Positions 1 through 11,762 of a stretch of 64,000 nucleotides of DNA are shown piece by piece. A model generated the notes under the pieces. It was not told the origin of the DNA, ran no database searches, and saw nothing but the letters and a program-made list of their open reading frames with translations. Positions within the stretch are counted from its first letter, which is position 1. Each line of letters opens with the position of its first letter. Origin of the DNA: Beverwykella pulmonaria (taxonomy: Eukaryota; Ascomycota; Dothideomycetes; Pleosporales; Melanommataceae); the NCBI GenBank assembly GCA_001599595.1, contig BCHH01000016.1, positions 429,901 through 493,900 on the forward strand, written 5' to 3'. Both the position numbers and the translations under genes were made by a program.

Positions 1-1008
1 TTTTGTCCGATGGAACAGATAGCTAAACATTTGTTCTATGTACTATTGACATTTTTACGCAATGCAGAGGCCTTAATATATGCGAGATACAGCGCCGCGT
101 AGGGTGACTTAATTTCACAAGTCTCGTTTTACTCCTCACTGAGCCACCATTTAACAACTAGATAGGCTATTAAAAAGCTGCAAATTGGAGCTATTTTGCT
201 ATAAGTACGCGAAACACCTCTAGCTTACAGAAATTTGATACAAGGTGTGGTGGTAGAGTCGCATAGTCAAAGGCAAGGAGTTAATTTCTGTCACGTGACT
301 CACCTAATCCGCAGTCAAACACTGTCGTACTTCTAAGGTCCTGCATCGCCCCCCTATGCACAATGCACAAAAAATACTAATTAAGAATGTTTTAGGCCCT
401 CTTGCTAAAGACAAGATCTGTAGAGGACCTGTGGAGAAGCCGTGGTGGGGGAGAGATAAGTCCTTCAAAGTTGTGAGGTGAAAGACTTGTAACAAGGTGA
501 GTTGCTTACAAAGGACTACCAAATTACCTCAGACCCTCTGGAGAGATTCGCTCATTCGGTAATAATACGATAAATACGGCGCTAGTACGATGGCGGCGCT
601 TGGCAATACGGATGAGTGGATCTCTCCAGAGGGTCTGATTAATGAGATAAAGCGAGGATGCATCACCACAAACAGCACCTACATGTTTTGGTTTGAGCAC
701 ATGTTCCCATCCAAGCCCAAAACTCACAGTAAGCCAATATCTAATTCGCTCAATTCTGTTACACTATTTCCAAAGATGGTGATCTCTCTAAATAGTTCCA
801 GTGCAGCCTCTCAGATGTGTGCTCGAAGGGGTACTGTGAGACGAGGAAGTATCGTCACTGGTGGTATCCCATTCACATTGGTTTATCAATATCCTGGCCC
901 TATATGCATATTATGATCCCGTAGTTGAGTAACACCTCCTGAAACGAAACTCCGTCGGCCTCGAAGACTCAAAGCAAACCTGCCATACACCTAATAGCTT
1001 CCCATCCA
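1..1008. other. Intergenic, no supported gene apart from a small inverted-repeat element
   Basis: Only short overlapping frames without splice logic or recognisable protein are present. A CACGTG E-box core lies near 293. The one clear structure is the inverted repeat at 530-637, listed separately. Confidence 0.5.
530..637. repeat. Inverted-repeat element (MITE-like or decayed transposon end pair)
   Basis: The 18-nt end CAGACCCTCTGGAGAGAT (530-547) recurs as its exact reverse complement at 620-637. Similarity continues inward for another 10 or so bases, with differences that are mostly C/T or G/A transitions. ATTA stands just outside both ends (523-526 area and 638-641), which could be a target duplication. 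The whole unit is about 108 bp and codes for nothing. A MITE is an inference; no transposase relative is in the window. Confidence 0.5.
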
Positions 1009-1852
1009 TCAATCTGCCACATCAGTCGGCAATCCCTTCATAATCCTCTTTACACCTCTCTCGGCATACCTCAGCGTATTGAACAACTCATGATCCAGCG
1101 GCATCTCAAAATCTCTACCCGCTTCTCCAACCTCATCTCCCTGCTTCAATAGCGTCTTCACCGTTCTCACTGCAGTCCTCTGTCCAAGATTCAAAAGTCT
1201 CTCTACATTCTTCACGTCCTATTCCCACACCTCTGTGACCATCTGCGTACTATCTTGCGTCATCTCCGCGATCATTGCCTCGAACCGATCGTATTCTGCC
1301 ACCAAGCGCTTCGAGATATGTATCATGTCTCCGACGTTCGCGAAGACAGGATTCACCGCGATGTTGGTGCCAGGAAATGATGGATATGCGTCGCTTGTAG
1401 GGTCGTTGTTCGAGGCAGGCGGAACGAAGGCCGTTGAGATGAGCGTGGCGATTTCCTCGCTGCGATTCCTACGTTCTTTCTCTCTGTATCTCACATCATT
1501 CATTTAGTCTTGATCTCTCCTATGCGTACAAGTAGCGAGCACAAAACTCACGCCTCGCTCCTCCTCTGCCGTAGCTGCGCCCTTAAGCCGCGACGGTCTC
1601 CCACTACCGTAGCGTGAAGCTTCGCTATCTCGTTTGTTTCCTTTCGCGTCTTCTTCAGGAGCGTGCCGAGCACGAGCATCTGTCTGCGTCACGCGTTTAG
1701 GTTATCTCTTGCTACGGTGTGAAGGTCTGTGGCCCCTACTGGCTTTCTGTGATATCGTCATCGTCGGGCGCTCTCTTCTTCGGGCGGGCTCGTCCACGAG
1801 CCTCCACGACTGGTGCGGGCTGCAGAGGCGATTGTGCTCGCTTGCGTGCCAT
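1009..1852 (-). CDS. Uncharacterised helical/coiled-coil protein, reading frame interrupted by one TAG
   Basis: Three exons fit by splice signals and phase: 1852-1740, 1683-1552 and 1483 onward, with introns of 56 and 68 nt (GTAGGG..CGCAG and GTGAGT..TACAG). The protein starts MARKRAQSPLQ, is rich in Arg/Lys/Glu, and looks helical, with a basic, possibly nuclear, N-terminus. The frame meets TAG at 1219-1221, giving 169 residues. The same frame then runs open to TGA at 1009-1011 with protein-like, amphipathic content (KNVERLLNLG and onward), which would give 239 residues if the TAG were read through, spliced out or a C-to-T change of a Gln codon. A 51-nt in-frame intron (GTGTGG..GGACAG) could remove it. 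I do not recognise the family; small kinetochore-type coiled-coil proteins look similar in size and make-up, but that is only a guess. Confidence 0.6.
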
Positions 1853-2522
1853 TTTGTATAGGTGGGTGGTGGGTCGAGTGCTGTGGTCTTGGAAGTAAGT
1901 AGAAGAAGTCATGAAGTAGGAAGGCGCGGTGGTGGGCCTTCCCTAGGCAACGTTACATCATTCATAGATCACAACTACAAACCTCTTCCCTAAGCATCAA
2001 TTTTAGCATCATGAATGCAATACAAATTGTCAGTAAAGTTCTTTTCCGTTACCCCAACAACCGCAGTTGAAGCTTGATTAGACATACAGACAATTCCATC
2101 GCTCAATGGATCATTCGATTTCAAGGCAAGTCACTAGAATCATGCAGCGGAGGGACAGATTTTCCGAAGTATTTTTGTCTCATTGGCAGATAGTCTGACT
2201 ATGAAGTGTGATATGCAGTGACCTTCCATGTACCATTATGCATAAAGAAAAAAGTAATTACCGTGTACACAAACCATTTTAGAAAGAAGAGAGGGTGTGA
2301 AGATAGGTCATCAAGGAGCAGTGGCAAGCCATCGCAACCATAAAGTCTAATGCATCCAGAGCCCGATAATCATTACCGCAGCTTTCCCTTGCCGCAGACA
2401 CCAGTGAATTTGAAGTAGGAAGAGAGGATTGAAAACTAAATGATAGCTTCCGCATTGCAGACTGTCATAGTTGCCAGAAAATTGAAGAGCGAAAACCGAA
2501 AGGTAGGTTCTGCATTGCAGAC
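1853..2522. other. Intergenic between two genes (5' flank of the coiled-coil gene, 3' flank of PSP1 gene)
   Basis: No credible reading frame. Contains the upstream region of the 1009-1852 gene and the 3' untranslated side of the PSP1-domain gene. Confidence 0.5.
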
Positions 2523-5420
2523 TTAATCGTTGAGAGATGCCTTCTGCAAAGCAGAGACAAGGGCGGGACTATAACCAGAGTAGGAAGTCGTGGTCGTGGC
2601 CGCAGCTGTATGTCCGTTTCCAGGTGCTGTAGAAGAGGCCCATCCACTTGCGCCAGGTGTGTTTGTAGCACCTTGGGCGTTACCTCCGAAACCTGGCACT
2701 GACGGATATGATTTGTATGTCTTGCCATCGGTAGAGTAGTAGCCAGGCATATCGGGGCCAGAAGCGTACGGATTGTATATTGGCCCCGGGGTAGAAGTAG
2801 TGGATAAGCCCGCACTAGAGTAGGATCCAGCGGTCGTGGAGCCAGAGTACCCTGCGCCAGAAGCGTAGGCCGAGCCAGCAGTGGAGACGCTAGAGTTACC
2901 GACAGCATAGCTGGAGGGAGGACCTGGCGAAGTAGTAGGGTAGCCGCCACGGTAGGAAGGACCACTAGAGGCATTGTTGAATGCGGGTGAAGAGGAGTAA
3001 GTGGTCGGCGGGTAGTATGCGCCATAGTTCATGGGGCTACCGCTGGCCGTGGTATTCGGGTACCCGCCGGCAGCGACTGGGTAGGCTCCGTAGCGACCAC
3101 CGTACTGCTGGGTGCTTCCAGCATACTGTTGGTTCTGTCCCCACTGTTGCTGAACATAGGAGGGTTGTGAGGTGTAGCTAGGAAGCTGGTTTGCGAAGGG
3201 GTGATAAGCATCCTCATATACACCATATGCGGTTGTGTTAGTGCCTGCGCGACCTTGGTTAGTGTCAGTCAAACCCACCGCTGGGGATTGAGATGCGGAC
3301 TTACCGTATTGCTCGTTCGGGCGATAAGATCCGAAGCCAGGCCCAACGGCGAGAGTTGCACTGGGGGCCTTAGAGCGGATGATTGCGCCGGGACCGATGG
3401 CAGACGGCGGCGGTACTTGCAATCCTGCTGGATTGACAACCGACGCCGGGTTGATGGCGGACATCCAGATGCGGACCTTATACTGCTTGAACAAGTCTGT
3501 CACCAGATCGTTGAAGTTGACATAAGTGTCGGCATAATAGAAATAGGTTAATTTGTGATAATCACTAGTCTTGTTAGCCGCGAGGAAAGTGTGAAGAGGT
3601 AAATGTGCTTACGCTTGGTACTCGGCATCCAAGATTTCCATTGGCAATTTGTGCTCTGCAGCCTTTTGGGCTCCCAGACGCTTAGCTTTCGCTTCTGAAC
3701 CTTCCTTGTCGCGGAGCGCAGTGATTTCATGTTGCTGAGCCAGGCGCTTAATCATCTTTGGCTTAGTCTCGATCTCCAGGGTGCCTCCCATGCCGGTCAA
3801 CGCGGCACGGTTGACATTTGGAAATCCATTGGCCTTGGCAAGAGCACCCAACATGCCGGCATCATTTGAGGTACCAGCAAGAGAATACTGTGAGAACATA
3901 ACCAACCAACGGAAATGCTCCTCGCTCGCCTCTGTTTTGTATTTCTTGGCATCCTCGAGTGAGATGTCGGCATGGGTGACTTGTCCAAGATCACATCCAC
4001 GATCACCCTCGACAATGACGAGATCTCCTCGACGGATCTCCAGACCAGTGTTGTCGTAGAGGTAGTAGATGTCCGCACGGGAGCACTTGAACGCGACGAC
4101 AAACAAGCGGCGTCCGGGGCGTCCAAGGACGGCAGGCACCGTGTAAGGGTTCTGATGCGAATTGTTGGTCGCGGTATGTGGGTCGGGATGAGCCGCTGAG
4201 ATAGCGGATGCGTTGACCACACGTGACGCCGGGCCGTATCCCATGAAGTAGGCGGATGGATCAAACTGCTCGGGCTGTTGTTGAATTGGGGATGTGAGCG
4301 TCTCATCAACCTCGTACGTATCCTCGAGCGTTGATAGCTGGAACGCTGTCTGATGGCTGGCGACAGTGGCAAATGAGTGGCGACGGCCCAGGTTATCTAC
4401 TTGGAGGATGTTTCCGGTGGTCCATTGCGGCATTTTCATTGAGTCACCGCGAAGGTCAACCTCTGGCTCACGAGCGGCGACATGCTCGCTGAAACGGCGG
4501 GTGAGCGACAGTTTCGGGCCCATATGGGTCTCGCTGTCATCGAGTTCCTCAATAGCGTAGTCGGACTCGGCCCTAGACATATTGCGGAATCCTTGGGTTG
4601 TCTTGCGACGGTGTTGGTTGACAGGAGATCCACCAGAGGCAGTGCGATGGCGAGTACGGGCGTTCTGCTCGGCAGCTTGCTTCAACAAGGCCTGCTTCTG
4701 CTCACGCTCCCAGTAACCAGGAGGAAGACGTATGCCTTGCTCGGAGCCGTTGGAGCTCTCAACCTCGTCGACATCGTCTTCACGGAGCTGAGCAAGTCCC
4801 ACGGCAGAGTCGCCGAGCAAGCTTGGCTTTGAAGGGCGATGTCGGACAGAGGTACGGACTCGAGCCGAGAACTGACCGACAGGACTGTTCTCAATATCCT
4901 GCTGCCCGATGCTGTAAGACTGAGAGCGGACCGATTTGCGAATGGGATTCTGTTGGTTCAGCAAGAAGCCGATACCGTCGTCGGCTTCCATCGCCGTAGG
5001 TGACGGCAGCGGCTTCTCGCCGATTGGGTGTGCCGAAGCTGTTGGTGACGGCAGCACCTCCTTCAGGCGGGTGCCAGACGGCGTGGACGAGAAGCTCGCA
5101 GTGTTCCAAAGGAACGACGAGCCACCTGACTGTTGTTGCGGTTGCTCTAGTGAAGGTGTAGTCGGCTGTGACCCGGCCAGAATACCAGACGGCAAGGAAA
5201 ATTTGCGGTTGGGTTTGATGTCGTTGAGCCAACCTTGGGAGGGTCGACGTCCGAACGGGTTTGGGTTAGCTGGCACCGGACGCGCTTGCACGTGGTCGTG
5301 ATCATCATCGCTGGACGCCAAGACATCGCTATCGGGCGTTGGACGCCGCATCTGGAGCTTGCTTTTGTCGAATAACGGACCACTCGCGGAGAGACCGCCC
5401 TTGTATGTGGTAGAGCTCAT
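2523..5420 (-). CDS. PSP1 C-terminal domain protein
   Basis: Two coding exons, 5420-3613 and 3564-2523, joined by a 48-nt intron (GTAAGC..ACTAG, branch GGCTAACA); 949 residues. Long disordered Ser/Pro/Gln-rich N-terminal part, then the PSP1 C-terminal domain (about residues 435-640) with RRLFVVAFKCSRADIYYLYD, GDLVIVEGDRG, and, across the intron, the YFYYADTYVNF..DLVTDLF segment continuing into YKVRIWM. The tail is low-complexity Tyr/Gly/Ser/Pro. PSP1 family proteins include yeast Psp1, a multicopy suppressor of DNA polymerase alpha mutants; bacterial relatives are YaaT-type. An upstream ATG at 5441 falls inside a likely 5' UTR intron (5488-5429), so the start beginning MSSTTYKGG was chosen. 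Family call is secure; cellular role in this fungus is not shown by sequence. Confidence 0.9.
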
Positions 5421-5428
5421 ATTGTTGT

Positions 5429-5488
5429 CTACCGTCTTCATAACATTAGCGTGCTTTGTCGACAGAGTGAAAGGTAGAGGGTACTTAC
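5429..5488 (-). promoter_or_regulatory. Likely 5' UTR intron of the PSP1-domain gene
   Basis: Reading the minus strand, AAG^GTAAGTACC at 5488 and ACGGTAG at 5429, with a GCTAATG branch-like element, delimit a 60-nt intron. It contains the ATG at 5441 and ends 8 nt before the chosen start codon, so splicing would remove the upstream ATG. Confidence 0.6.
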
Positions 5489-8400
5489 CTTGCGTCTATG
5501 TAAGAGAAGGTAAGAATTGGCTGTATTCTAAAGACACACGTTCTTCACAGAAAATTTATACGTCTTGCACGGTGTCGCCGTAGGCAATTGTGTTGTGCAA
5601 GTGTAGAAGAATACTCTTTAGAGTAAAGTGGTACGTACTAAAGTAACCTTCACCTGTGAAGGCAAACGTAGGGCCTATTAGCTTAGACTTGGCAGTAGTG
5701 GGTAGTGGCGGAAAGTTGATAAGAGTTTGGGCTGCAAACGACGGAGATTGTCGAGAGGATCAGAGTAGGCCTGACTCTCGCTATCTATCGCTGAAGCAGG
5801 GCCCTCTAGAGAAGCTGCTCTATCGTCGGCGTGGTATCTATGACTACAGGGAAGGTAGAGGTGCGGGAAGCGTCTGTTGGTAGTTGAGGGGCCAGTAGAG
5901 CTCTGAAGGCTGCAGCAAGTCTATTGAAGCTGCCTTCTCGAGTGCACAAGGTCTGAAAGAGGACAGGTGCAAAGATAAGTGGATGTAACCAAGGAAGTAA
6001 TGTCGAGAAGTGGTGGATGAGGAGGAAGGAAGGAGGGAGGGAGAAGACCTGGGAGGTAGGGTTTTATAGACACGAGAGGATCCCCAATGACGAGAGAAGA
6101 GCGCGGGCGAGCGAAGCAGTGAGGGGTACGAAGTTTAGGCGTTCGTTGCCGTTCGCTTTCGTAAGTTCTCGGCTTCGGCGGTGTCGCTCGTTTGTCGTAG
6201 GCGTGAGAAGGGGCGGTCGAGAGAGTGGCCAAGGGTTTGGGAATTACTATTGCTCAAACAGTTTAGCTAAGCACAATGTTTACAAGGTAGATAGTAATGA
6301 GAAGAAGCGCAAGGAGAGATTCGCAACAAGTTGTGTTTGCGTAGAGGATTGCTGCTGTTGCCGCCCTCATGTATGTTCTTCCAGCGGACCATCGCCCTTC
6401 TCTCGGCCATTGCTCGCCCACGCAGCATCATACTCTCCTAGCACGACCCTTGCATCGAGCGTAGATGGCGCCAAGATTCTGCGGCGTGGAGGAGAGTTTC
6501 CGAATGGTATGCTACTCGCGCGGGCATTCCCATCCATCGTCAGGCAAAGCAGCCTCTCAATGGCATCGGCAGTCGAACTCCGCGCCCCACTAACCCACCA
6601 CCATGGAAACTATGAGCAGAGCAGGGGCGATGGAAAGAAGATCGAGGAGCATAGGAGCAGCAACACAAGAAGATGGACAAGTCTAGGGCTGGGGCATTGA
6701 TAGAAGGAGAGCGGATATGCTTACCTAGGTACAGATCTTTACCAAATACACACCGAGTAGCGCAGGATATCTCGTTAACCAATACCGTCTATCTGTATTC
6801 CAAAACAGTGTAACACTATCAAACCGCATCAGCAAGACGTCGCCAAAGACATTCCACGACTCCAGCGTGCGCTCGTACGAATAGGTGGGGGACAGAAGCA
6901 GGGTGGGCACGTACCAAAATCTATCTGCAACAATGATGCTCGTACTTTATCAAAACAGTTTTGGAATCCTGAAAATAACTGACGTCGATGGTGAGCTTGC
7001 TGGGCAGTACGATGAGATATTTGATCGGTCAGTAGCATACCTGAACGCAGAACAAATGAAGCGCCAAACTCTTGATCCAGTCTATCCCTAGTCTTTCGAA
7101 TTGCGCAGAATCGTGGAAGAAAGAGACGGTATATACTAGGGCATCAGGCGCGTGGAAGCATGCGAGCAAGCGATCAGCGAGGAAGCTCTAGACACGAAAG
7201 AATGTGGGGAGGCGCCGCCACGGTTCTGTCTTAAGCTGTCTCGGATCGGAAAACCAGTCGTCGGGCTGAAAAACACGCGCCTACTGAAGCGGGCACATCG
7301 TCGCTCTGTAACCCCAGAGACAGAGGGTGGTAAAAGGGACGGTGTAGATGAGGCCACGAAGACCGGGTGATGCGCACGAGGTCGGGGTCCTTGGCGAGTG
7401 GTGGTTCGACACTTCCAGTGTTCAAAGGCCGTGGAGAGAACACCGACAGCCTTGGGAGGCGCGCTGGGACACGTAAAGTCGTGTTGGCAGGAGCGAGGAT
7501 CTGGCAACAAGTACAGCGACCAGCTTGGGGCGATCCAGAGGCAGGCGAAGAGTAGCTCCCAGCTGTAAAGGAAGAAGGCCTCGGGGCAAAGCTCTCATGA
7601 CAGAGGTGGACAGAGGTTTAGAACGCGCAGACTTCAACGCCTTTGAGGCTTCCTGCAAGCTCGCACGGCCAGGCCAAGGATCAGGGGCCTTGGGTGGCAG
7701 ATGCGCAAAATGCGGAGAGGCCAGCGCTAGTCCTGCACAATCTAGGGGACGAACTGCTGCAAATTCAACAGGGCCCAATGACCAACCCCCTTCATGCATA
7801 TCGTAACATCCTTCGCCCTCGCCGCCTTCTGTCACCTCATCAAAATTCAGTCGTGAGACTCGCGTTCTAGCGGCGGGACTAGGGTGCCTTGTGCTTTAGA
7901 CCGTCTCCAGGGTTACTCAGGAGAGGCTGCTCGGCTGCGCCCAGCCCCTCTTTGAATGCTTTGTGGCACCAAGCATCCTGTACGCCATTCTTGTTCGCTT
8001 CAGAAGCCATCAGCAAAGACCCCGGCCTGCCCATGCCGCAACGACAGGCAAGCCATCGAGGAACTCGATGCTCGTCTGTGCAGCGAATAAAGCAAATTAC
8101 GTGCCCCGCAACGGCCTCGTACAAAATTCCGTGCGCCTCCTAAACTCTTTCCATTTGCCGTTGAACAGAGTTCAATCGAGACATTGTTCCTGGAGCTAGG
8201 CATGAACGCTGCTGCTGCATCATCATGATTTGCTCAAAATGGTCCCGTGTTCAGCTTGCTTCTACATCAAACCTCAGTTCAGATGAAAGGAACTAGAGAA
8301 CACAGCATGTCCACAACTCTCCACTGGGTTCACGCATATTGGCGGGCTTTGCTGGGAAGAATGCATCAACCCCGCATTTTCCTGCAAAGCATTAACGTTA

Positions 8401-11353
8401 ATCTGATGAAGGCAAGCTCCTCAAGTCAGCAGCGTGCACTCTCGAAGACTGACTTCGAGCGCAATCCTTGCCAGATCATTTCATGCGATTTCTCTCTCAA
8501 CTGAAAGGCGGCACTCATGGTCTTGTGCCCTGTGAGCGGCTTCTTCCCGGATCAATTCCGGTGGATTGGGGAATCTAGGATCTAGCCATTTCCATTGACA
8601 GTTCCAATGGATGGCATCGGCCTGGCATCTCGAGTCTGGACTCATCCTGAGGTCGTCTTGTCTGAAAGTTCTTTGGGGCCGATCAGCGATCCGGTCCGGT
8701 GTGCGCAATGTTCGGCTACGGTTGCGGAGTCCAACATCCTGTGCCGTTATTTTGGCTTGGCTACCAATCAACCGGGCTCCACGCCAGAGCTCTGTCGAGT
8801 CCTCTCGAGCGGCACGGTGGCGTCGACAAACAACGTCAATACGACGCCGAAGTTAGTTCATCCTCCTTTTCTCCCGCTGATGGGCTCCAGGGTATGTCTT
8901 CGATCCCCGCATATGTGTCCCAGCTGCTTGCGCCTTTCTGCGGGCGAGGTTGTGATTCGGCGAAAGTGGCGCGCTGGGCCGTCGTCGTTTTGCAGGACAC
9001 CCGATCGTTTAGGTATAGAGCTGAAGAGCATGTGCATATCAAGGACGGGCCACTCCCGCTCAGGGGCCAATAGTTCGTGGCTAAAATCGGGGCCATCCTG
9101 GCATTGTGTAAGTACGTGCACGACGTTCCCATATAGGCCCTGCGTCAAAGCTGTCGTCGGCAGAAGCTCCAAAGACACTCACTCTCCTACGTCCGCAGCA
9201 TATCCTGACAATGCTTGGCAAAGATTTGATGTCCTTGTTGTTGTTGTCTTCGCGGGTGGTGGTGGTTGTCCGGTTTGCGTTGGCGCGGCGGCGGTGAGCG
9301 GTTGTTCAGTGTGAAGGTACCTCCAGCTGTGCCGCGCACCGATGGCGGGCTAGAAAGACAGCATCTCCAGCACTAAAACGTTAAGGAGAGCATTTTATGT
9401 TGCTGGGGAGGGTCCTTTACCTGTCAGGCGGCATTTGGTACCTGCCCTTACCTTGAGTGAGGCCCTTGGGTGATGTAAAGGCGGATTTACATCACCTGAA
9501 CCCTCTAATCCCTTTCTTATTTCACCTGTCACAGCATCACCTACAGGTAAACACAGGGCCCGCAATTACCCTGGTGCTACTGCCATGTCTGCAATGTGAA
9601 GCAGAGATGCGCCGCCTTCTTGCCTTCACCCCTGGCTTCTCCGCGCTTTTGTCCACCGCCGCTTTTCTATCTGGGGCAGCCTCTACAGGTGCCTGACGCA
9701 TGTCTACAACGCCAAAATTGAGAGAAGGAGCTCCAATAACCCTGCGGCTATCCCAAGGGCACCCCTCGACCCTCTCACCAACGCCCGCATCACGGCGAGC
9801 AGCCCTGGAGGCATCTGACAGCCCACCTTGGGCTCCCTCTAAACACGCACACGCTCGGCCGCCTCCGCTTTCTAGCTCCGCCCTCCCTTCTTTATTCCCC
9901 ACCGGGCTTCCGCAGTGCAGCAACCATTTCAGACTTCCTCATTGGGACAAGATATTCCCCCAGTCTCCACCTCACAGACCCAGAGTTGCGGGAAGCCGAG
10001 CGTGCAAGCGTCAGAATGAACTATGGGCGTGTTTGCAACCCTTGTCACCCGACCGTGCTGGCGATTCAACATTTTCACCCAGACAGCAACTCAGCAAACC
10101 CACCAGCTATCTCTTGGCAACTTCTGTCGACCCTCCCTTGAACCCCCGCCCCGCAAAACGCGCCCACGAGCGCCCGCAATTTCACAACAGCACTGAAGCC
10201 AAGCACGCACAACAGCCTTCATTCCTCCAGCGGGCTTCAACGACCCGCGAGGCATCACTCAGGAGACAGCATATGCCTGCCAGCGGCGAGGCAGACCCGG
10301 AGTCTCAGCCAGCAGTGTACTTGAGATGTGCAGAAGCCCGATTATTGCTCATCGAGACGAACAAGAGTCTCGAAGAAGAACACCGAGGACACCGACACTC
10401 GACCCCTTAAACTTGGACAGAAAGGCAAACATTGTAATAACATACCGCGCACACATTATCTAGACCAACACCTACTGACAGAAAATAATTCCACTAGCAA
10501 GATGAAGCTTCACATTACTCACATTGCCAGCAGCAAGCACGTAGCGAGTCTAGTGCAAGTTCAATGCCAAATGAGACCCGACGATGCTACCAACACCACT
10601 TAATGAACAGCGGTGAGGAGGAAGGCTTTGAACAATAACTGTCACGGAAGCACTCTTACAGATTATTAATTTTGGCTATATGCTCAGAGCCATTGCCCAT
10701 GTTCAGATCGACGCCGACAATCTGTTGACCATATGTTACGAGCCTTGTATCGAAAGGTTCCTCGTCTGCCCTCCACTTCAAGCTCTGGCACTTCACGTAA
10801 TCTGTACAGCAAGAACGCAAACTCCCTTCTCCTTATATCATTATACCCTCGCTTCGGCACTTTACCCAAATAATCCCAATTATAACCCACACCCGACGGC
10901 TTGCATCCCCTCTCAACGCCCTTTCCATGCGATGAGAGGAGTTTGCATAAGTACATCTACATCGTCGAAGACCAATGTGTCCACAAGCCTCGCTGCCCTT
11001 GCACTCCTGGTGGCGGCGGTTCGTGGCATCCCATCTTGAAAAGTTGCTTAGACTGAGAGTCTTGTCTTTGTTACACAGATATGGGTTGGACATGCTTATA
11101 CACTACTCATAGATGCAATTCGTTGGTGAGATATATGACTTGGTCGGTTTGGCCTGCAGTGAGGCATCCAGATAGTAATGCAAGATGCGAAAGGTGCCAA
11201 TACACAGGGAAGCCATCACGTCGTGATCAGAACCTAAAAGGTGGGAATAAAAGACGGGTGATTTGGCTTGTATTGTACGTCGTGAATCACCTCTCAGCAT
11301 CTCCTGTGTACCTTCCCAATCCACAGGTCCAGCGCCGCCTCCCGCCCGCCTCT
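5489..11353. other. Gene-poor 5.9-kb stretch
   Basis: The first ~700 bases are pyrimidine-rich on the minus strand and are probably promoter/leader of the PSP1 gene. Beyond that there are several overlapping frames of 60-240 codons on both strands (for example + strand 8595-9314 and 9700-10410), but none shows a known domain, consistent splice sites or protein-like composition. A perfect short hairpin lies at 9469-9496. Transcribed non-coding RNA or small unrecognised exons cannot be excluded. Confidence 0.45.
9469..9496. repeat. Perfect 11-bp inverted repeat (hairpin)
   Basis: GGTGATGTAAA (9469-9479) and TTTACATCACC (9486-9496) are exact reverse complements around the 6-nt loop GGCGGA. No T-tract follows, so it is not a terminator; it could be a dimeric protein-binding site or an RNA stem. 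It stands alone in the gene-poor stretch. Confidence 0.5.
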
Positions 11354-11552
11354 TTACTTCACCTCCATATCCAAGGCTTCGACCTTGTCGCTATCAAACG
11401 ACGCCAGCCATCTCCTTGGCAGAGTTGTCAATTCCAAAGACCGTTTTCCTTGATCGCCACTATGCATTGGTACAGGCTCACGTGTTATCGTTGGCTTCTA
11501 TGAGTCCCGCTGAGACGGATAGGGCGGAGACGAGGAGGGCGGCGAACTTCAT
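11354..11552 (-). CDS. Small secreted protein, copy 1, intron collapsed
   Basis: First exon 11552-11482 encodes MKFAALLVSALSVSAG.., a clear signal peptide, ending in phase 2 exactly as in copy 2 (11763-11996). The segment matching copy 2's second exon is intact to TAA at 11356-11354 and carries DQGKRSLELTTLPRRWLASF, closely similar to copy 2. Between them only 22 nt remain (GTGAGC..CATAG, 11481-11460), too short for normal splicing; if retained, TGA stops translation after 24 residues. An alternative 67-nt intron ending CCAAG at 11415 is in frame and has a TTGAC branch-like element, but removes the KRSLELTTLP part. So this copy is either defective or makes a shortened secreted peptide. A TATA box at about 11676-11682 and the element ATCTTGAGGG are shared with copy 2. 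Function unknown. Confidence 0.6.
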
Positions 11553-11662
11553 GGCGGTTGAGGAGGGGCTGGGGGTGGGGTCTTGGGTTGAGTAGGGCTT
11601 GGGGAAACGGAGGAGGAGTGGTGGTTAGAGATGATAGTTAGAGAGAGATTGTGAGGAAGAAT

Positions 11663-11682
11663 ATCTTGAGGGCTTTATAAAT
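11663..11682 (-). promoter_or_regulatory. TATA box plus CCCTCAAGAT element, copy 1
   Basis: On the minus strand TTTATAAAGCCCTCAAGAT lies about 110-130 nt before the ATG at 11552. The same arrangement, TATA box immediately followed by CCCTCAAGAT, precedes copy 2, which suggests a promoter copied with the gene. Confidence 0.55.
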
Positions 11683-11762
11683 CTAACTCATGGGGTCGAA
11701 TCTCCCTAGATTGTTCTATGTAGATGGTGTAGGATTCTTGGCCCCCTCACCCTGCCCTTATC

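Noticed and set aside
8595..9314. 239-codon open frame on the plus strand
   Set aside because: Overlaps other frames of similar length on both strands, composition is Cys/Ser/Val-rich without domain, no splice or promoter context.
9700..10410. 236-codon Pro/Ser/Arg-rich frame on the plus strand
   Set aside because: GC-rich low-complexity sequence makes long frames by chance; no recognisable motif and no homologous feel; not enough to call a gene.
10833..11093. Possible fourth copy of the secreted-peptide family (KDKTLSLSNFSRW on the minus strand)
   Set aside because: Only a few residues resemble the LPRRW core, the acceptor phase does not fit, and there is no signal-peptide exon.
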